From Candidatus Omnitrophica bacterium 4484_49 (GTDB lineage Bacteria > Omnitrophota > Gorgyraeia > Kaelpiales > Kaelpiaceae): a stretch of DNA of 6,994 nucleotides. Under the pieces are notes generated by a model. That model was given only the letters and a program-made list of their open reading frames with translations. It did not search any database and was not told where the DNA came from. A program made the translations under genes and the position numbers. This document shows, piece after piece, positions 1 to 6,227 of the stretch (the stretch's first letter is position 1; every line of letters starts with the position of its first letter). Location of the stretch: contig NATI01000073.1 of the NCBI GenBank assembly GCA_002085265.1, positions 1 to 6,994 on the forward strand. The letters are read 5' to 3'.

Positions 1-21
1 CGAGGGAGGGGAAAACAGAAT

Positions 22-42
22 CTGTGATTTATTAAATCACAG
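22..42 (+). repeat. Perfect 9-bp inverted repeat (CTGTGATTT / AAATCACAG)
   Basis: Two perfectly complementary 9-base arms flank a 3-base ATT loop. In RNA this would be an isolated hairpin inside the leader, enclosed by the possible long-range pairing of 1-10 with 71-80, as expected for an aptamer helix. In DNA it could be a dimeric regulator operator. It has TGTGA and TCACA half-sites like CRP-family sites, but they are separated by 9 rather than 6 bases. No T-tract follows, so it is not a terminator. Confidence 0.7.
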
Positions 43-68
43 TGAAAGGGTGAAGAAATCGAGGGTGC

Positions 69-107
69 AACCCTATCTCGAAGAAATTCGGGATAGGGTT
101 TTTTTAT
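69..107 (+). terminator. Intrinsic terminator inside the leader (attenuator)
   Basis: The arms 69-82 and 87-100 form 14 consecutive base pairs including one U-G wobble (78 with 91), closed by a GAAA tetraloop (83-86). The 3' arm ends in TT and runs straight into a T-tract (99-105). This is a textbook Rho-independent terminator. It lies about 30 bases upstream of the receptor ATG, so it most likely decides whether the downstream operon is transcribed. The alternative is that it ends an upstream transcript, but then no room remains for a promoter for the receptor gene. Confidence 0.88.
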
Positions 108-122
108 TATTAACCCCAAAAA

Positions 123-131
123 AAGGAGGTG
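123..131 (+). promoter_or_regulatory. Ribosome-binding site deciding the receptor start
   Basis: AAGGAGGTG is an uninterrupted match to the anti-Shine-Dalgarno end of 16S rRNA. It ends in good register for the ATG at 137, with 7 bases between AGGAGG and ATG. It fixes the start at 137 rather than at the in-frame GTG at 50. Confidence 0.85.
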
Positions 132-136
132 GTAAA

Positions 137-2146
137 ATGTCTAAGTTTTGCACTGGTTTAGTAGTAGGAGTTTCATTTCTTGTTTGTAACCTTCAAATTA
201 TTTCAGCCGAAGTTATCTCTCTGCAACCAATTACGGTTTCTGCCAGTTCCGAATTTAAAAAAGAAGAAATTTTCGATCTGGGATATTCTGCCCGAACTTA
301 TTCTCGCCAGGATATAGAAAAAACTTCTGCCACGACCCTCCTTGATTTTTTGAAACAAACTCCGGAATTAAATATCTCTGACTGGTACGGAACAGGTGTA
401 AAGGCAAATGTTGATCTTTTAGGATTTGGAGACAATGCCAATTCTAATATTTTATTACTAATAAATGGCAGAAGGGTAAACGAAGTGGATTTAAGTGGCA
501 TAGACTGGACTCAAATTCCATTGGGAATCATAGACCGTATCGAAATTATCAAGGGACCAGGAACGGTTCTCTACGGAGATAATGCCTGTGGAGGAGTAAT
601 AAATGTGATTACCAGGAAAAAAGTGCCACCTCAACTTAAAACCATTATTAGTACCGAATTTGGAAGTTATTCTTTAAATAAAGAGACAATTGAAGTTTCT
701 TCCGGAAGTGAAAAATTAAATCTTTATTTAAACGCTAACCACCATTCTACAGATGGGTATCGCAGAAATAGTCATTATCGCTCCCAGAATTATTATTTCA
801 ATATCAATTATAAAATTGAGGAAGATTTAAGCGCCTTTCTGGAATCAGGTTATCATAACTACTGGTATGGACTGCCCGGGGCTTTGTATGATTATGAAAT
901 TGGCACTACATATTCCCGACGAGATACAAAATATCCCTGGGATAATGCTCTTATGGAAGATTCATTTGTGAATCTTGGTTTAAAAAAAGAATTCTCACCA
1001 GAATTTAAAATTTCCTGGGGCCTGAACTTCAGAAACAAAAATGGAAAAGATAACTGGTTAAGTTATGGTAACTGGAACTTTACCACCGATAGAAATATTC
1101 AGAGTCTGGGTTCCCGACTGGAAGTATACAAACTGTTCAGAATTTTTAATAAAGAAAATGAAATCCTGATGGGAATAGAATTGTACCGCGCTGATTTCTC
1201 TGCTGATAAGGATGACTTCTCGGTTTTTAACTCTGATGACTGGACAGATATTGACAGAAAGACAAAAGCAATTTTTGTTCACAATAAAATTTCAGTTATG
1301 CCAAACTTATCTTTAGCCCTGGGAGCAAGGGTTCAAAGAGAAAAATTTGAATTTGACTATATCCCTCTGGCAGGTAGCAGTGTGGATGACAGTTTGTCTT
1401 TCACGGAAGAGGCATATGAAGCCTGTTTAAATTATAAAATATCAGAGACCAGTAATATTTTTCTTAATTTTGACCGTGGATTCCGGGTGCCAAAAACAGA
1501 TGAATATTTCAGCACCTGGGCAACTCCTCCTGTTAATAAAAGTCTGCTACCTCAAAAAAATAAAACTATTGTTGCTGGTTATAATGCTATATTAACTCCT
1601 AAAATTAAATTGCAATCTGATATATTCTATATGAAGGTGGATAATGAACTCTATTATGACCCTTTAACTTCCGAAAATAAAAACTATCCTCGTGTGGTGA
1701 GAAAAGGCTTGAATTTATCTCTCAACTGTCAGCCAGTAAATAATCTAAATTTAAATTTTGGATACCGATATGTTTCAGCAAAATTTGATAAAGGAGATTA
1801 TAATGGCAAAAAAGTACCAGCAGTGCCCAATAATATATTTTACTTCCATCTTGCCTATTCTGCATTTGATGATAAACTTCTTATATACTTTGATACCCGT
1901 TACCGTGATAAAGAATATCTGATCAATGATATGGAAAATAAAGTTAAAAAACTGGATTCTTTCTGGGTATCAAATTTAAAACTTGTTTATAAGCCTAAGG
2001 ATAATCTGGAATTATTTGGTGGAATCAATAACATATTTAACGAAAAATACAGTGAATATGGCTCAACAAATGCTGCCGGAAGTGTGCGTGCTCTTTATCC
2101 TTCTCCTGAGAGAAATTATTACATTGGAATAAAAGTAAAATTCTGA
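137..2146 (+). CDS. TonB-dependent outer-membrane receptor, BtuB-like (probable corrinoid receptor)
   Basis: This 669-residue protein is an outer-membrane gated barrel that imports a scarce ligand using TonB-ExbBD energy. Residues 1-24 look like a signal peptide, probably cut after the SA at 23-24. A TonB-box-like segment, PITVSA, sits at 31-36. The plug domain covers about 40-160 and has the family signatures ILLLINGRRV (105-114) and IDRIEIIKGPGTVLYG (132-147), then GGVINVIT (152-159). The rest is the beta-barrel, rich in aromatic strands, with the C-terminal NNIFNEKYSEYG segment and a final Phe typical of outer-membrane proteins. The ATG at 137 is chosen because it follows an excellent ribosome-binding site and directly begins the signal peptide. 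The stop overlaps the next start (TGATG). Corrinoid as ligand is inferred from the BtuF-like neighbour; E. coli BtuB is somewhat shorter. A siderophore or heme receptor remains possible. Confidence 0.93.
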   Translation: MSKFCTGLVVGVSFLVCNLQIISAEVISLQPITVSASSEFKKEEIFDLGYSARTYSRQDIEKTSATTLLDFLKQTPELNISDWYGTGVKANVDLLGFGDNANSNILLLINGRRVNEVDLSGIDWTQIPLGIIDRIEIIKGPGTVLYGDNACGGVINVITRKKVPPQLKTIISTEFGSYSLNKETIEVSSGSEKLNLYLNANHHSTDGYRRNSHYRSQNYYFNINYKIEEDLSAFLESGYHNYWYGLPGALYDYEIGTTYSRRDTKYPWDNALMEDSFVNLGLKKEFSPEFKISWGLNFRNKNGKDNWLSYGNWNFTTDRNIQSLGSRLEVYKLFRIFNKENEILMGIELYRADFSADKDDFSVFNSDDWTDIDRKTKAIFVHNKISVMPNLSLALGARVQREKFEFDYIPLAGSSVDDSLSFTEEAYEACLNYKISETSNIFLNFDRGFRVPKTDEYFSTWATPPVNKSLLPQKNKTIVAGYNAILTPKIKLQSDIFYMKVDNELYYDPLTSENKNYPRVVRKGLNLSLNCQPVNNLNLNFGYRYVSAKFDKGDYNGKKVPAVPNNIFYFHLAYSAFDDKLLIYFDTRYRDKEYLINDMENKVKKLDSFWVSNLKLVYKPKDNLELFGGINNIFNEKYSEYGSTNAAGSVRALYPSPERNYYIGIKVKF

Positions 2147-2967
2147 TGAGAAAATCTTGCTTTTTATTATTACTTGGGCTATTTCTGAAATTTTCAAACC
2201 TGGAAGCATTAAGAATAGTATCTTTAGCTCCTTATCTTACTGAGGAACTTATTATCCTGGAGGCAAAAGACCAGATTGTAGGCATTACTTCTGTGGGGAA
2301 AACGATTTTAAATCTAAATGAAATTGATACTGTAGGAGATACTTTAAACGTCAGTATAGAAAAAATTTTAATGCTTAAGCCTGATTTAATACTGGCAACT
2401 CCAATGAACAAACCAGCAGTAATAAACAAACTCCGCTCTCTGGGATTTAATGTTAAGGTTTTTGAAATGGGTAAAGATTTTCAGGATTGCTGTTCCATAT
2501 TTTTAAAACTTAGTAAACTAGTAGGTAAAGAAAAAAAGGCAAATAAAATAATAAAAGAAATAAATGAGCAGTTACAAAAATTAAAGGATAGAGTTCAAAA
2601 GTGCCCGAAACCAAAAGTATTTATAATTATAGACAATAAACCATTAATAACCGCTGGCAGAGATTGCTATTTAAATCAGATAATAGCCTATGCCGGTGGA
2701 ATTAATATTGCTAACAAATGGGGGAGAGGTTTTTTCCGAATTGGTGTGGAAACTGTTTTGCAAGCCAACCCTGATTTCATAATATCTATATGCGAACAGC
2801 AAAACCTGAAATATTGGTATCGGTTTCCCAGCTTAACCGCAGTTAAAAATAATAGAGTTTATCATCTTGACCCCGATGTTTTCTCTCGTCCCAATCCCCT
2901 CAATTTTTTACGGGGGGTTGAATTGCTATCCTTTACTCTTCATCCGGAATTAAAAAATGAGAATTAA
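2146..2967 (+). CDS. btuF: BtuF-like periplasmic substrate-binding protein (probable cobalamin-binding)
   Basis: This 273-residue protein, close in size to E. coli BtuF, belongs to the class III periplasmic binding family (PF01497 type), which captures corrinoids, siderophores or heme and hands them to an FecCD-type permease. Residues 1-21 form a hydrophobic signal peptide ending in LEA; there is no lipobox cysteine, so a soluble periplasmic protein is expected. RIVSLAP (23-29) followed by YLTEEL, then IVGITS, is the N-terminal signature common in cobalamin-binding members. The segments IEKILMLKPDLILA and VETVLQANPDFIIS are the repeated 'Pro-Asp-Leu/Phe-Ile' strands of the two lobes, and FPSLTAVKNNRVYHL lies near the C-terminus, as in the family. 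The ATG shares its A with the TGA of the receptor gene, and no good ribosome-binding site precedes it, so translation is probably coupled. The specific ligand is inferred. Confidence 0.88.
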   Translation: MRKSCFLLLLGLFLKFSNLEALRIVSLAPYLTEELIILEAKDQIVGITSVGKTILNLNEIDTVGDTLNVSIEKILMLKPDLILATPMNKPAVINKLRSLGFNVKVFEMGKDFQDCCSIFLKLSKLVGKEKKANKIIKEINEQLQKLKDRVQKCPKPKVFIIIDNKPLITAGRDCYLNQIIAYAGGINIANKWGRGFFRIGVETVLQANPDFIISICEQQNLKYWYRFPSLTAVKNNRVYHLDPDVFSRPNPLNFLRGVELLSFTLHPELKNEN

Positions 2968-3940
2968 ACTTTCCCTTTTAATTTTATTGACATTTATAAC
3001 CGTAATAATCTCTCTGTTATCTGGAAGTGTAAAACTTACCCCCAGACAGGTTGTAGATGCTTTACTTAATCCTGCTTGTTCTTCCTATAGCATGATTATA
3101 TGGCAGATTAGATTACCACGTACCCTTATAGCCTTGATGGTAGGAGCAGGATTAGCGTTAAGTGGAGCAATCCTACAGGCAATACTGTGTAATCCCCTGG
3201 CTGAACCTTATACTTTGGGGATTTCCGGAGGAGCAAGTTTGGGAGTTGCAATTTTTATTCTATTTGGCAGTCAATGGGGCTTTTTTTTATTACCACTGGG
3301 AGGATGGGCAGGAGCAATTTTTTCGATATTAATCGTTTCTCTTCTTGCTTATCACAAAGGGTTCAGTACCACTAGTCTGATTTTATCAGGAATAATAATA
3401 AACTTTCTATTTTCCTCGCTGGTTTTATTTTTATTTGCGATATTCAAACCTTATGAAATCCAAAAGGTCCTTTTATGGTTAATGGGTGATTTATCCCCTG
3501 CTGATGTTAAACTGGTAAACATTGGTATGGTTATTATTATTCCTGCAATTGTTTTATCATTGGTTTCTTTCAGGATAATAGATGTTTTGACTCTGGGAGA
3601 AGAGAAATCTTATTCCTTGGGAGTTAATGTTAAAAGGCAGAGAATGATTTTATATCTTCTTGCTTCTACCATTGCTGGCACCTGCGTAGCACTTTCAGGG
3701 ATGATTGGATTTGTGGGATTACTGATTCCACATATGGTGCGAAAATTTTTTGGATATGCCCACAAATGGGTACTGCCAGCCAGTATCTTTACAGGAGCCG
3801 TTTTTTTGACCTTAGCAGATTCTCTGGCTCGAGTATTAATTGCTCCCATAGAATTGCCGGTAGGTGTATTGACCGCCCTTATTGGAAGCATGTTTTTACT
3901 GCTGGTGTTAATTTTCGGTAAGGAGTGGCGAATTGGCTGA
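2957..3940 (+). CDS. btuC: FecCD/BtuC-type ABC transporter permease
   Basis: This inner-membrane permease of 327 residues is almost exactly the length of E. coli BtuC (326). It is hydrophobic throughout, consistent with about ten membrane helices and a homodimeric channel. Family motifs are RLPRT (52-56), a Gly-rich helix with ALSGAILQ (67-74), NPLAEP (79-84), LGISGGAS (87-94), the cytoplasmic coupling segment LGEEKSYSLGV, and GFVGLLIPHMVR (about 251-262), then ELPVGVLTALIG near the end. The start overlaps the binding-protein gene by 11 nt and lacks a strong ribosome-binding site, pointing to translational coupling. The family also includes FhuB, FecCD and heme permeases, so the btuC name rests on the BtuF-like partner and the operon, not on residues unique to BtuC. 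Confidence 0.9.
   Translation: MRIKLSLLILLTFITVIISLLSGSVKLTPRQVVDALLNPACSSYSMIIWQIRLPRTLIALMVGAGLALSGAILQAILCNPLAEPYTLGISGGASLGVAIFILFGSQWGFFLLPLGGWAGAIFSILIVSLLAYHKGFSTTSLILSGIIINFLFSSLVLFLFAIFKPYEIQKVLLWLMGDLSPADVKLVNIGMVIIIPAIVLSLVSFRIIDVLTLGEEKSYSLGVNVKRQRMILYLLASTIAGTCVALSGMIGFVGLLIPHMVRKFFGYAHKWVLPASIFTGAVFLTLADSLARVLIAPIELPVGVLTALIGSMFLLLVLIFGKEWRIG
3920..3925 (+). promoter_or_regulatory. Ribosome-binding site deciding a TTG start
   Basis: AAGGAG lies inside the 3' end of the permease gene, 7 bases before the TTG at 3933. No in-frame ATG or GTG fits the N-terminus of the ATPase, so this site supports initiation at TTG. Confidence 0.7.
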
Positions 3941-4721
3941 TTTTTTAGAATTAAAAAATGTAACGGCAGGATATAAAAATAAAATAGTTCTTCATGACAT
4001 TAGTTTTAATGTTGAAAAACAAGAATTTATTGCTTTAATTGGACCCAATGGTGCCGGTAAGACAACCTTATTTCGAGTATTATTAGGAATCTTAGCAGTT
4101 AAAAGTGGAGAAATTATATTTCAAGGAAAACGGCTGGAAACCCTGTCATTATTATACCGGGCACAGCATATAGCATCTCTACCCCAGATTTATGCTTCTA
4201 ATATTCATTTTAATGTCGGAGAGTTTATACTGCTGGGTAGATTCCCTTATGGGGACAGATTTCACAGAATTACTTCTGAAGATAAAAAAATATCTGATAG
4301 GGTTATTGAAATTCTGGAACTGCAGAAATTGAAAACTGTAAAAGTAAATGAACTTTCAGGAGGAGACCTTCAGAGAGTTTTAATAGCCCAGGCTCTGGTT
4401 CAGGAACCGGAACTTTTACTTTTAGATGAGCCTACTGCCCATTTAGATATCGGGCATCAGATTGAAATAATGGATATTCTTTACAACCTCAATCAAGAAG
4501 GTTTAACAATTATAACTGTATTGCACGACCTCAACCTTGCCTCTGAATACTGTCAGAGACTGATATTATTAAATAATGGAAGAATAATTAAAGATGACAC
4601 TCCTTGTGAGGTGCTTGACTACAAAATTATAGAGGAAGTTTACAATACCTGGGTGGTAATAAAAGAAAATCCTTATACCCATAAACCATTTGTTCTTCCT
4701 GTTTCCAGAAGAAAATTTTAA
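3933..4721 (+). CDS. btuD: ABC transporter ATPase, BtuD/FecE type
   Basis: This 262-residue cytoplasmic ATPase powers the permease encoded upstream. All nucleotide-binding motifs are visible and intact: Walker A GPNGAGKTT (37-45), Q-loop Gln85, ABC signature LSGGDLQR (141-148), Walker B LLLLDE (161-166), D-loop HLD (170-172) and switch His198. The PYGDRF segment around 105-110 and the C-terminal extension after residue 220 are usual for the iron-chelate/vitamin B12 importer ATPases (FecE, FhuC, BtuD). It starts with TTG, supported by AAGGAG at the right distance, and overlaps the permease by 8 nt. The name btuD depends on the operon; the sequence alone shows only an ATPase of the iron-chelate/B12 class. 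No terminator is evident downstream. Confidence 0.92.
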   Translation: MADFLELKNVTAGYKNKIVLHDISFNVEKQEFIALIGPNGAGKTTLFRVLLGILAVKSGEIIFQGKRLETLSLLYRAQHIASLPQIYASNIHFNVGEFILLGRFPYGDRFHRITSEDKKISDRVIEILELQKLKTVKVNELSGGDLQRVLIAQALVQEPELLLLDEPTAHLDIGHQIEIMDILYNLNQEGLTIITVLHDLNLASEYCQRLILLNNGRIIKDDTPCEVLDYKIIEEVYNTWVVIKENPYTHKPFVLPVSRRKF

Positions 4722-4740
4722 AATTAATGCAATCATTTCC

Positions 4741-4769
4741 TTCCCGAAAAACCAATCATTAGATATAAT
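4741..4769 (+). promoter_or_regulatory. Possible sigma-70 promoter with perfect -10 before the dehydratase remnant
   Basis: TATAAT at 4764-4769 is a perfect -10 hexamer; a weak -35 (TTCCCG, 4741-4746; 3 of 6) lies 17 bases upstream. A start point near 4776 would leave only about three bases before the ATG at 4779, and there is no Shine-Dalgarno sequence there. A transcript from it would therefore be almost leaderless. In AT-rich DNA a chance TATAAT is quite possible. Confidence 0.3.
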
Positions 4770-4778
4770 AGCAGAGCA

Positions 4779-5526
4779 ATGAAAGTACTGATTACTGGAG
4801 GAGCAGGATTTATCGGTTCTAATTTTGTGCGATATTTACTTAATTATGGTTATAGAATAAATGTATTGGATAAACTTACCTATGCTGGAAGAAAAGAAAA
4901 CTTAAAGGGAGTTCTGAAGGAGATAAATTTCCTCAGGGGAGATATAACAAATCCTAAAGATGTAGATAAGGCGATAAAAAGAAAATTTCCCTCTCAATCC
5001 CAGTTCTCCCTACTCAGCTTCTAAAGCCAGTGGAGATAATCTCTGTCAGTCATATTACAGAACTTTTGGCCTACCGATAATCATTATCAGACCCTGCAAT
5101 AATTATGGACCTAGGCAATATCCTGAAAAACTCATTCCCAAAGCAATTATCAATGCTATAAAAGGGAAGAAAATTCCGATATATGCTCAAGGAGAAAATA
5201 TCCGGGACTGGATATATGTAGAAGATACCTGTAGAGCAATTAAACTTATACTGGAAAAAGGAAAGATTGGTGAAATTTACAATGTTGGTGCTGCTCAAGA
5301 ACATAGAAACATAGAGGTAGTTAAAATGATATTGCGTTACCTTAATAAACCATTCAATCTTATTAAATTTGTCTATGACCGTCCAGGCCATGATTTCCGT
5401 TATGCCATGGACTGGACAAAAATCAGAAATTTAGGATGGGAACCAGAAATACAGTTTGAAAAAGGTTTGATTTCTACAATTAACTGGTATTTGAATAATG
5501 AAAACTGGTGGCAAAAAATTATCTGA
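4779..5526 (+). pseudogene. rmlB: dTDP-glucose 4,6-dehydratase, internally deleted and frameshifted
   Basis: The intact enzyme makes dTDP-4-keto-6-deoxyglucose for dTDP-rhamnose and related surface sugars. The N-terminal part (4779 to about 4988) encodes the Rossmann NAD-binding start: TGGAGFIGSN (6-15), DKLTYAG, then LRGDITNPKDVDKAI. That frame stops at 5024. From about 4984 the +1-shifted frame encodes the C-terminal part without interruption to the TGA at 5524-5526: NPSSPYSASKASGD (keeping the active-site YxxxK), NNYGPRQYPEKLIP, IRDWIYVEDT, and DRPGHDFRYAMDWTKI, a strong RmlB signature. About 70 N-terminal and 180 C-terminal codons remain, against roughly 330-350 normally. The missing centre would include the AAESHVDRS and STDEVYG regions with catalytic Asp and Glu, so no active enzyme can be made even if the frame were restored. 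An assembly error is the main alternative. Confidence 0.88.
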
Positions 5527-6166
5527 TAAAAAACTCTTTATATTTGACCTTGATGGCACACTTGTTGATTCTTATCTTGCAATTCAAAAAAGTTTAAATC
5601 GTACCCGCAAAGAATTCGGTTTTAAAGAAATTGGACTTAAGCAAGTTAAAAAAGCAGTGGGGAAGGGAGATAAGAAATTCATTCAGGAATTTTTTCCTCC
5701 CCATTTAGAAGATAAAGCATTAAAAATTTATAGAAAGTATCATAAAGGTGACCTATTGAAATATAGCAAAACCATGCCCTATGCCAGGCGATTATTAAGA
5801 TTTTTGAAAATCAGAAATAAAAAAATTGCTATCGCCAGTAACAGACCGACAAGATTTACTCATTTAATTATAAAAAAACTAAATATTAAAAAATACGTCA
5901 ATTATGTATTATGTGCTGACAGAATTGGGGAATTAAAGCCCGATCCGGAAATAGTATTTCAAATACTTCAAAAATTTAACTGCCAGCCTCAATTTGCTGT
6001 ATTTGTAGGTGATATGATTATCGATGTCCAGACTGCTAAAAATGCTGGTATAGATAGCATAGCAGTAACAACTGGTTCTTCCGGCTTGAAAGACCTTAAA
6101 AACGCCTCTCCTACATACATTTTTAAAAATCTCAAACAACTGAAAGATATGATTACCTGTCATTGA
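5498..6166 (+). CDS. HAD-superfamily phosphatase, phosphoglycolate-phosphatase (Gph)-like
   Basis: This 222-residue cytoplasmic protein has a full set of HAD catalytic motifs: motif I FDLDGT (16-21, nucleophile Asp17 and acid/base Asp19), motif II Ser114 in IASNRPT, motif III Lys147 in ELKPDP, and motif IV GDMIID (171-176, Mg-binding acids). The roughly 75-residue helical insert after motif I is a C1-type cap, as in Gph and PpaX. Likely substrates are small phosphoesters; the exact one cannot be read from sequence. The ATG at 5498 is the only possible start, because an in-frame TGA lies just upstream at 5492-5494. It falls 29 nt inside the dehydratase remnant, with no strong ribosome-binding site, so translation was probably coupled to that gene before it broke. 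No stop, frameshift or lost catalytic residue is seen. The position next to rmlB may suggest sugar-phosphate metabolism, but this is weak. Confidence 0.88.
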   Translation: MKTGGKKLSDKKLFIFDLDGTLVDSYLAIQKSLNRTRKEFGFKEIGLKQVKKAVGKGDKKFIQEFFPPHLEDKALKIYRKYHKGDLLKYSKTMPYARRLLRFLKIRNKKIAIASNRPTRFTHLIIKKLNIKKYVNYVLCADRIGELKPDPEIVFQILQKFNCQPQFAVFVGDMIIDVQTAKNAGIDSIAVTTGSSGLKDLKNASPTYIFKNLKQLKDMITCH

Positions 6167-6183
6167 TGATCTAAATCCCAGCA

Positions 6184-6212
6184 TTGATTATTTTATATTT
6201 CTGAGGTATAAA
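6184..6212 (+). promoter_or_regulatory. Probable sigma-70 promoter of the NlpC/P60-like gene
   Basis: TTGATT (6184-6189; 4 of 6 to consensus) and TATAAA (6207-6212; 5 of 6) are separated by 17 bases. The expected start point is near 6219, at or within the GAGAGGGG ribosome-binding site (6217-6224), which would leave a very short leader. It sits in the only gap between the phosphatase and the next gene. Confidence 0.45.
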
Positions 6213-6227
6213 TACAGAGAGGGGAAA

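Larger units (their letters stand above)
1..136 (+). promoter_or_regulatory. Attenuator/riboswitch-like leader of the uptake operon
   Basis: This untranslated leader precedes the TonB-dependent receptor gene. Seen directly: a 9-bp perfect hairpin at 22-42, a strong intrinsic terminator at 69-107, and a segment at 1-10 (CGAGGGAGGG) that can pair with 71-80 (CCCTATCTCG) over nine of ten positions, counting one G-U pair. Bases 71-80 are also the core of the terminator's 5' arm, so the two folds exclude each other. A second short competitor, 62-66 with 70-74, also overlaps that arm. Only about 26 bases lie between the T-tract and the start codon, too few for a separate promoter, so transcription must pass the terminator. 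In this operon context a cobalamin-sensing riboswitch is the natural guess, but no B12-box consensus is visible and the leader is probably cut by the window edge. The ligand is unassigned. Confidence 0.6.

Noticed and set aside
22..42. CRP/FNR-family binding site
   Set aside because: The half-sites TGTGA and TCACA are present but the spacer is 9 bases, not the 6 expected for CRP, and no promoter is visible in position.
43..80. A B12 box of a cobalamin riboswitch
   Set aside because: The order of elements (hairpin, GTGAAAGGGTGAAG, then CGAGGGTGCAACCCTATCTCG just before a terminator) is loosely reminiscent, but the conserved GCCAGGAGACCTGCC-type box is not there, nor is the CCCGC segment. The similarity is too weak to call the class.
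50..136. In-frame GTG start giving the receptor 29 extra residues
   Set aside because: The extension is read through the terminator hairpin and T-tract, has no good ribosome-binding site, and would bury the signal peptide. The ATG at 137 has a perfect Shine-Dalgarno sequence and starts the signal peptide directly.
298..501. Minus-strand open frame inside the receptor gene, and similar ones at 1058-1282, 2232-2429, 3610-3891, 5071-5391 and 5933-6184
   Set aside because: All lie antisense to well-supported genes, show no recognisable domain, and are explained by codon bias of the sense gene.
2947..3960. 13-base direct repeat GAATTAAAAAATG at 2947-2959 and 3948-3960
   Set aside because: Both copies encode Glu-Leu-Lys-Asn with the same codons in AT-rich coding sequence; only the first contains a used start codon. 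Chance is sufficient.
4779..5024. Independent 81-residue Rossmann protein
   Set aside because: The sequence matches the N-terminus of RmlB up to about codon 70, then reads out of frame into the rest of the gene (the last ~11 residues are frameshift product).
5326..5526. Independent small gene of 66 codons
   Set aside because: It is the C-terminal end of the dehydratase remnant; the same frame is open and homologous back to about 4984, and nothing supports initiation at this ATG.
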